Source: Vibrio coralliilyticus | GTDB lineage: Bacteria; Pseudomonadota; Gammaproteobacteria; Enterobacterales; Vibrionaceae | DNA length: 64,000 bases | NCBI RefSeq assembly: GCF_024449095.1 | Contig: NZ_CP024628.1 | Coordinates: 930,001-994,000 of the forward strand | Direction: 5' to 3' | Part shown: one piece after another, positions 44,042-53,300 of the stretch | Layout: each line of letters starts with the position of its first letter | How positions within the stretch are numbered: position 1 is the first letter of the stretch | The notes under the pieces: generated by a model | What the model was told of the DNA's origin: nothing | Database searches by the model: none | The model's input: only the letters and a program-made list of their open reading frames with translations | Program-made: the position numbers and the translations under genes

Positions 44042-44141
44042 AAAAAAAAGACGTGATTGAATATCACGTCAATGTACCAATATATTGTAGATACTAAACA
44101 GATAGTATTCACCACCTGTGCAGGATAGCACCCTTAGGCGC
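44042..44141 (-). ncRNA. Candidate small RNA of about 100 nt with terminator
   Basis: On the minus strand TTGCAT (44175-44170), a 16-base spacer and TATAGT (44153-44148) form a plausible promoter. About 80-100 bases later a perfect 8-bp stem (GACGTGAT / ATCACGTC at 44050-44070) is followed by eight T, a good terminator. Between them are short inverted repeats (GTGC/GCAC; ATACTA/TAGTAT) and no ORF. It does not match a small RNA I know. A G+C-rich hairpin overlaps the presumed start site, so the 5' end is uncertain. Confidence 0.4.
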
Positions 44142-44306
44142 AGCGCCACTATACAAGGTCTGAGACACAATGCAACGTGGCGAAATTCATGAAATTAATT
44201 ACACTTCGACAGCCATTATCGAGCGTAAGATAGTCAATTAATCGAGTGAATGTACAATCAGACTATTTCAATATTCATTTCGTTTATCATCAGATATTTT
44301 AAATAA

Positions 44307-44336
44307 AAAAAACGCCAATAAAAATTGGCGTTTTGG
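44307..44336 (-). terminator. Terminator of the giant lipoprotein gene
   Basis: AACGCCAAT / ATTGGCGTT (9 bp plus A/T arms) lies about 58 bases after the stop codon and on the minus strand is followed by TTTTTTTT. The opposite strand has only TTTT, so termination should be mostly leftward. Confidence 0.88.
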
Positions 44337-44391
44337 TTCAAAAATTAAAGCACCGTCTATATATACGACCTATTTATAGACAATACGAGTT

Positions 44392-47300
44392 TTAATTTAA
44401 CGTAAAAGTATCGCTCCCTTCACCTGAAGCATTCTGACTGTTGGTGACCACTGCTTTTACTGTGATGGTGCCAGCCGTCAAACTGCTTACGTCCACGTCT
44501 TGTGTCCAACTGTCGCTCGACAGTAGTGTGTAGGTCTCACTAACGTCAGGCGTGCCATCGTCTGTGTCTGAAAACGTCAGTGCCACTTTCGCCGAATCGC
44601 CTGATTGGGTCATGCTGCCTTTCACCGTCGCCACCCCTGCGCTCACCGTTACCTCGCTTATGGTCACTACTGGCTGCAACGCAAACTGGTGGTCCGTGTT
44701 TTCCGCACCTGGGTTGCCTGATGCGTCTTCGAACCCTTTGATACTCAGTGGCAAGGATTCCGCTTTCGTAGCAGTGCTGCGAATGTTGACCTGACCTACC
44801 CACACTGTTTTAGCCGTGCTGGCTGCGTCCCAGATAATGGTCTCACCGCCCAGTTGGCTGCCTAAAGGTTGCGTCACCGCCTCATCAAAAGTCACGGTCA
44901 CTGTCACACCGTCGGTGCCCACGACGGCTGAACCCGGGTTAAAGCTCACTGGGTTGGTTGATGCCAACGTCGGTGCTTGCTTGTCTAAGGTAAAAGTATC
45001 GCTCTCTTCACCTGAAGCATTCTGACTGTTGGTGACCACTGCTTTTACTGTGATAGTGCCAGCCGCCAAACTGCTTACGTCCACGTCTTGCGTCCAACTG
45101 TCGCTCGACAGTAGTGTGTAGGTCTCACTAACGTCAGGCGTGCCATCGTCTGTGTCTGAAAACGTCAGTGCCACTTTCGCCGAATCGCCTGATTGGGTCA
45201 TGCTGCCTTTCACCGTCGCCACCCCTGCGCTCACCGTTACCTCGCTTATGGTCACTACTGGCTGCAACGCAAACTGGTGGTCCGTGTTTTCCGCACCTGG
45301 GTTGCCTGATGCGTCTTCGAACCCTTTGATACTCAGTGGCAAGGATTCCGCTTTCGTAGCAGTGCTGCGAATGTTGACCTGACCTACCCACACTGTTTTA
45401 GCCGTGCTGGCTGCGTCCCAGATAATGGTCTCACCGCCCAGTTGGCTGCCTAAAGGTTGCGTCACCGCCTCATCAAAAGTCACGGTCACTGTCACACCGT
45501 CGGTGCCCACGACGGCTGAACCCGGGTTAAAGCTCACTGGGTTGGTTGATGCCAACGTCGGTGCTTGCTTGTCTAAGGTAAAAGTATCGCTCTCTTCACC
45601 TGAAGCATTCTGACTGTTGGTGACCACTGCTTTTACTGTGATGGTGCCAGCCGTCAAACTGCTTACGTCCACGTCTTGTGTCCAACTGTCGCTCGACAGT
45701 AGTGTGTAGGTCTCACTAACGTCAGGCGTGCCATCGTCTGTGTCTGAAAACGTCAGTGCCACTTTCGCCGAATCGCCTGATTGGGTCATGCTGCCTTTCA
45801 CCGTCGCCACCCCTGCGCTCACCGTTACCTCGCTTATGGTCACTACTGGCTGCAACGCAAACTGGTGGTCCGTGTTTTCCGCACCTGGGTTGCCTGATGC
45901 GTCTTCGAACCCTTTGATACTCAGTGGCAAGGATTCCGCTTTCGTAGCAGTGCTGCGAATGTTGACCTGACCTACCCACACTGTTTTAGCCGTGCTGGCT
46001 GCGTCCCAGATAATGGTCTCACCGCCCAGTTGGCTGCCTAAAGGTTGCGTCACCGCCTCATCAAAAGTCACGGTCACTGTCACACCGTCGGTGCCCACGA
46101 CGGCTGAACCCGGGTTAAAGCTCACTGGGTTGGTTGATGCCAACGTCGGTGCTTGCTTGTCTAAGGTAAAAGTATCGCTCTCTTCACCTGAAGCATTCTG
46201 ACTGTTGGTGACCACTGCTTTTACTGTGATAGTGCCAGCCGCCAAACTGCTTACGTCCACGTCTTGCGTCCAACTGTCGCTCGACAGTAGTGTGTAGGTC
46301 TCACTAACGTCAGGCGTGCCATCGTCTGTGTCTGAAAACGTCAGTGCCACTTTCGCCGAATCGCCTGATTGGGTCATGCTGCCTTTCACCGTCGCCACCC
46401 CTGCGCTCACCGTTACCTCGCTTATGGTCACTACTGGCTGCAACGCAAACTGGTGGTCCGTGTTTTCCGCACCTGGGTTGCCTGATGCGTCTTCGAACCC
46501 TTTGATACTCAGTGGCAAGGATTCCGCTTTCGTAGCAGTGCTGCGAATGTTGACCTGACCTACCCACACTGTTTTAGCCGTGCTGGCTGCGTCCCAGATA
46601 ATGGTCTCACCGCCCAGTTGGCTGCCTAAAGGTTGCGTCACCGCCTCATCAAAAGTCACGGTCACTGTCACACCGTCGGTGCCCACGACGGCTGAACCCG
46701 GGTTAAAGCTCACTGGGTTGGTTGATGCCAACGTCGGTGCTTGCTTGTCTAAGGTAAAAGTATCGCTCTCTTCACCTGAAGCATTCTGACTGTTGGTGAC
46801 CACTGCTTTTACTGTGATGGTGCCAGCCGTCAAACTGCTTACGTCCACGTCTTGTGTCCAACTGTCGCTCGACAGTAGTGTGTAGGTCTCACTAACGTCA
46901 GGCGTGCCATCGTCTGTGTCTGAAAACGTCAGTGCCACTTTCGCCGAATCGCCTGATTGGGTCATGCTGCCTTTCACCGTCGCCACCCCTGCGCTCACCG
47001 TTACCTCGCTTATGGTCACTACTGGCTGCAACGCAAACTGGTGGTCCGTGTTTTCCGCACCTGGGTTGCCTGATGCGTCTTCGAACCCTTTGATACTCAG
47101 TGGCAAGGATTCCGCTTTCGTAGCAGTGCTGCGAATGTTGACCTGACCTACCCACACTGTTTTAGCCGTGCTGGCTGCGTCCCAGATAATGGTCTCACCG
47201 CCCAGTTGGCTGCCTAAAGGTTTCGTCACCGCCTCATCAAAAGTCACGGTCACTGTCACACCGTCGGTGCCCACGACGGCTGAACCCGGGTTAAAGCTCA

Positions 47301-50300
47301 CTGGGTTGGTTGATGCCAACGTCGGTGCTTGCTTGTCTAAGGTAAAAGTATCGCTCTCTTCACCTGAAGCATTCTGACTGTTGGTTACCACTGCGGTGAC
47401 ATCGACTGAACCACTGGCTAAGCTCGATAGCTCATCAAACGTCACCGTTTGTTCAAAAGCGCCATCCGACAAGTTTCCGTTTTTATCTAGACTCACTGTG
47501 TTTTTACTCTCATCTTCAAACGTTAGCTTCAACGTCGCGGATGTCCCTGTTCTTGTGGTAGTTCCTTTTACCGTTACTTTGCGCGCACTCACTACAAGCT
47601 CAGTGATTGTCACCTTAGGTTTCAGTAACAACTTTTTATCTTGATGGGCTACGCCCTCATTCGTGTATGTATCACTAAAACCAGCAATCACTATTGGCAT
47701 TTCAAGATCTGTGTCATTGGCACTTGGAACCTTGACCTTACCTGTCCAACGGTCACTTTCACCGCTAGCAGCATCCCAATTGATTTTGGTTGTGCTGGTA
47801 TTGAGATACGACTCCGAAGGCTCTGAGACCGGCTGTGAAAATTCCACTGTCACATTGATGGTATCCCCTGTATCTGCATATTCAGGATTGAGCGATAGTG
47901 ATTTTACTGTTGGCAGTACACCTTTAACCTCTAGATTAAACGTATCCCCTTTACCCTTGATTCCCTTCTCACTTTGATAGGCATCGTCTTCTAGGGTAAA
48001 GGTGATGGTTTTATCTTCTCCTTGAGGCGCTTTGTAGTTAGCGATCCAAATAATGTTGTCTGTTGTAGATAATCCACTCAGAGTGCCCACATCATCACTT
48101 CCACCCGCTTGGGTGAGTTTTATATCGCTCAGAGTAAAGTCTTGGACCTTTTCAGAAAACTCGATTTTCAGCTGAGTCTGTTTATCACCTCCAATCGGAC
48201 CTTGCGGTGTGGCTGATATTGCTTTTACCTCTGGGGTCGTAGCGGCTACTACCGTGGTCTCGATTTCTTGCGATGAATTGACCTTTCCGGCAAGATCACG
48301 CGCGTTAATCGAAACCCGATAAACACCCGCTGGGACGGAGAAACTGAAGACGTACGGCTTACTATCGTCCGTCGGTTCTTCTACAGATTTAGGCAGTATT
48401 TTGTTGCCACCTGCTTTCAACGCAAGCTCTGCATTCACCTCTTTCAAGTTCGTATCCAAGACGTTTGCAGTCACCTCGACTAAGTATTCGCCATTATCAT
48501 CTGGTGCGAAGGTTGTTTGCTCGGCTTTTAGGTTACTCACGCTCGGGTCTTGGGTATCAACGACAGACTTTATGCCTTCAACGCCATATTCATTACCCGC
48601 GTAAGTGAACGTTTCAAGCGTGCGACCAATCGAGTCCGTTACTGCCACTTTCAACATGTACTGGCCTTGATCCGTGTCTTTGAAGCTAAATGTACTGGTC
48701 GCAGACGTGCCGACAAACGTCGCCGACTGTTCGATTGATTCTCCAGTTGAAACAGGCACAAGAGTGATACGGTAACTTTTTGCAGTAATACTACTCGTAG
48801 CATTCACTTCTAGTGTCATTTCTTGACTGGTACGGCCAAGTACAAGCAATCCCCCTTCTATACGCGGATTATCCTTCAGAGATAACGCTACAGTGGGTAG
48901 CGCTATATTGACCTCCATATTATTCTCTGTATACACGTGGCCCGCTTTGTCTTCAGCCGTGACAGTTACTGTCAACTTGTTCTTGTTAGCCAGTTCCGAT
49001 GCCTCTACCTCAAAGTAGGTAGGGTCATCACCTTTTTTTTCTTCTCTGGTGAAATTCGTTCCTAGCTCTGTCACTGTGTAAGTGACTTTAGCTAACCCGC
49101 TTCCGCTGTCGGTAATGGGGAAAGTAAATCTGACTTTGTCGCCCGGTTGTGACTCTATCACAACAGTTTTACCAACCTTAGGGGCTTCTTTGTCAACGAT
49201 AAACGTTACCTGATTAGACTCACCATTAAGAGCACTTTTGAGGTTAAACACATCCATCGCTCTTGCTGTAACCGTCAAGGATTGAGCGTCAGAGCCAGAC
49301 AGATCAGCGTTAAACTCCGAACATAGGTATTCGTCATTCTCTCCACACTTTGTTACTGCACCAAAGTTATCCTTATGATTGGTATTGGCAGTAGAATAAG
49401 TGGTGTCACCTACCTTGACAGTTAACACTTCCAGCTTCGAGCCATTAGGTAACAGCGTTTTAAGGTTGATGCTTATCTGGTCCTTAACGACGGTGTTTTG
49501 AGCAAGGGGGGTCGCAATATCGTCTGTACTGGTGATTGCAACTGTCGGCTTGCCTTCCGGAAGCTTTAATGAAAGCTGAGAGACGTCAGCCGTATTACCT
49601 GCATTATCATTTACGTTCTTAACGTTAAAGATATGCTCCGCGTCTGTTGAAGCGATGAAGGTTGCGTAATCCGCAATATAGCTACACGTCACTTGACCAT
49701 CAGAATTGCGTAGACACTCTTTAGGCCTTATTGGAGTAATATTGTTGATTCTAGCAAGGTATGGTCTAAAGTCTTGCTGATCTATATTGCTAATATTCAC
49801 CCCTGATTGATCGTCAGTAAATCCGAGCTGGATACTTAATTGCTTTTTATTATTTGGAGATTGACTCGCTGGAATAACGTGTTCACCCTTTAATAAGTAG
49901 TCTTTTTGCCCAGACGTTGGTGGGTTGACATCCATTTGATTGAACGTAAACCTTTGCACGTTCGGTGTTCCATTGGTGCCTTTGGTTTGAACAATTAATA
50001 CCACAGGTGAGTCTTGAAAGTTCTGATTAGACTTCACCGTACAACTTGGGGTATTCCCAAGCTCACCTTTTATTAGCCCAGAGGTCGCTCCTTCATCTGT
50101 CGGTGCTTGGTCCAACGTATAGTTTTCACGAACCCAACATTGGAGCTCATTTGGTGTGACTGCGCTTGTTACCTCAAAATCCACCTTTAGCTCGCCATTG
50201 GCTATAAAGTTTTGGAAATCTTCCGGCGATTTAACCTTAAGCCGTACACCCTTTTTTTGAACACTTAACGTCTCTGTTATTTTTAGAGGTATTTGCTGTG

Positions 50301-53300
50301 CGTTATCCCCTCCATCTAAGTATTTGGCCTTGTTGTATGCGTAAATAGATACAGTGTAGGTACCGTCTTTAGCCAGCGCGGTTTTTTGAATAACAGATTC
50401 CCATTGTTTCTCACCTTTCTTAGTAAAGCTGAGCGTAGTTCCGGCTTCTTCATCAGTCGTAGTTCCGGCTTCTTCACTCCCAAAGTGGTAAGAGCCGGTT
50501 ATCTGACCTATGCCGCTAATATCTGAAATCTCCAGAAGGAGTTTGATATGGTCATCCTTAGTAATAGCAGTGCCAATAGATTCATTATTGCTTGCGTACA
50601 CAACATCAATTAATCTTCCGGCTGGTGGTGTCTGTTTGATATGCAGTTTAAATGGCACCGTGGAAACATTGCCGCGGATATCTTGCGCCTTCAGTTTTAC
50701 GGTAATAGCATCTTCACCCGTTGTATCGAGATTTGACGGTAGTGGGATCTTATATTGGCCATCAACTTTCTTTGGCTTGGTTCCTTCTCCATTTGGCGCA
50801 ACATCGCCCTTGAATATCCAATACTCAAACTTGTCCTTATTTACACCATTTGAGTTTATCGAGCCGTTGTCGTCATAGTCTTCAGCAATGATCGTGAGCT
50901 CATAACCGGGCACATAAAAATCATTCTCTTGATGCCCATTCAATTTTAGTGATGGGCCTTGCGTATCAATGATCACATTAGACACATTGGAACTTGATAC
51001 AAATCCATGAATGTCGGTCGCTTTAACAAAAAGCTTAGCGCGGTTACTGTCGTCTGTAACAATCTTGTTCTCGTCATTGATTGCCGAGTATGTGCCCTCA
51101 AAGCTAGAGCTCCACTCGCTTGCTGTCCAATCTTTTAAGAAGGTTTCACCGGAGTCTGTTTTCTGATAAAGCGAGATTTTCTCTACGCCGGAGTCATCTG
51201 TGACGCTATTAAATTTCGCCGAGAACTTAGCTCCCAATACACCAGTCTTTTGTGAGACATAGTCGACTAACCATGGGTCTTGGAAGTTGATAACGGGCCC
51301 TTGTTTATCGACTTGAAATTTGATTTCTCCTCTCCCACTGGTATTCGGTGGGTATGCCTTATCTGTCGCTGTATAGAACAAGGTATTGGTTTGACCATGC
51401 GTAAAGGCATCGGCTACGAGCTTGACGCCAACGTTAGGTTGAGTCCCTTCCAAACAAGGCACAGTATCGTCATCACTACAAAGGCCTAAATTGGGTACAA
51501 GGACATTACCTATCTTAAGTTGCAAATCAAGTTTGTCACCTGGGCTATGATCGCCCCAGATAGGCGCAGGATTTAATGTGGTATTGCCTCCCAGCATTTT
51601 TTCTGCGGTCCTGTTTTCAACTTCAGGCGGTACTGAGTCAACCCGAACTGTAAACTTCGGTGCTGATATTGAGTTCTCATTTACCTCATTGCCCAAGTTA
51701 TCGATCGCTTTTACATAAACCTCCCAATCACCTTCACCTGGATAGACGGGTTTATTATCGCAAACGACTTCCTTACACAGGTTAATAACAAAGCTATCAG
51801 GGTCATTAATAGCAAATTTATTGGCATCATAACTCTTAATTTTACCCGAGCTATCTTTGAATAGCAGAACACGCTTTTCTTTTTGGTCATTGACAGTATC
51901 CACAACGTTAAACTGTAGCTTCAGTTCGTTGTTGGTATTAAGGTATACGCTGTCTTCAAGCTGATTCTCGGTTTTTGGATCCTCAGGGCGAATCAAGGAG
52001 ATTTTAGGAGGTTCGTTATCGATGAAGAGAGAATCTTTACGCTTATTATCTGGGTAGCCATAGCCGTTCCCTTGGTTATCCATTGCACTGGTATGGATAG
52101 CCAATTCCACTTTGTCTTTATGCTCACTTAACGCGGTATTTACAGAAAAAGCGAACTGTTTTACGTATTCATCATTGTTCACGTTTGGTGTGAACGAAAT
52201 GTCATTGGCTGGTTCTTCGTCATTAGGGGTTGAGCGTTTGTACCACATCGGAGCGAAAGTTAACCGAGTAGATGCATCATCTTTTATGCCCGATGGGTCA
52301 GAGACAACCAATTTCGCTTCAATCGGACCCGCGACATATTGTTGATTCTTGTCAGTATAAGTTCTACCCGCTACCGTTAGTTCCACGTTAGGCGCGTCTT
52401 GGTCGATACTTACCCCATCTTTACCAAATAGGTCCAGAGTACCTAACATGGGCCTAGCTTTGGATATATCATCCGCAAACAACTGTGCAATGCTGTCTGT
52501 TACCCAAGGTTTACCAGTATGCTTACCCGTAAGTAAATCAAAGTATGCTTGGGCTAAATCGGTACGATAAGTTTCTGCATTCAACTCGTAATTATCAAGT
52601 TTAATGCCACTACCGCTTTTCCCTTTACCATCAGGCTTGCCATCTGCGCTTAGATCGTCGTAAAAAGCGGTGGCAAAGCCTGCTGAATCATAACGTAGCG
52701 CCTTTTCAGACAAACTTGCAATTGATTCAGCAAGGAAGCGGTGCTGGTACTCAACACTTAGCTGACTAGGAGTACCATTCAACAGCATTTCGTTGGTTGC
52801 ATAACTGGTGGTGGTAGGGTCAAAGCCGAAAAAACTGCCTGGTGTTTTTAACGCCAATGCATTTTTGACCTCGGCAAGAATGGATTCTGCAGCTTCTACG
52901 TCCTTCGCCCCTTGGTAATTATTCCAACGATAGTCAAATAACCCAGTGTGGTAGGCAGAAAGCTCAGTCACATAATAACTGCTTGAACCATCAGGCTTAA
53001 AGTAGACCCCAAAGTTGGCATCGTCTAGGTTAACCGACACGGGATCGCTGCTGTCATTAGTCCAATTGAAATAGTGTGTATTTAATGCAGTAGGGCTTGC
53101 TAGTCTGATTCGCAGGAAGTCATAGCCGATAATGTCAGTTGTCAAAGAGCAAGTCGCAACATCTCGTGCTAATACAGAATTAGACTCAGATCTTCTTGAT
53201 GTTTGACATGTGGTTAAACCAATAAACTCCCCATCCGCTGTATTCAATCCTTCTAGCTGTGCTAACGCACCGACAAAGGGCGTCACTACCGTATAAGTGG

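Larger units (their letters stand above)
43649..44391. other. Intergenic region between the MIX gene and the giant lipoprotein gene
   Basis: 743 bases without a supportable coding gene. From right to left it holds a terminator for the giant lipoprotein gene (44307-44336), a candidate small RNA with its own terminator (44042-44141), and an AT-rich stretch (43670-44040) that must contain the promoter of the MIX gene. I found no sigma-54 site there. Confidence 0.6.

Noticed and set aside
44546..47155. Repeated 80-85 residue ORFs on both strands, recurring every 588 bases
   Set aside because: They are other-frame readings of the tandem repeat in the giant lipoprotein gene and repeat only because the DNA does.
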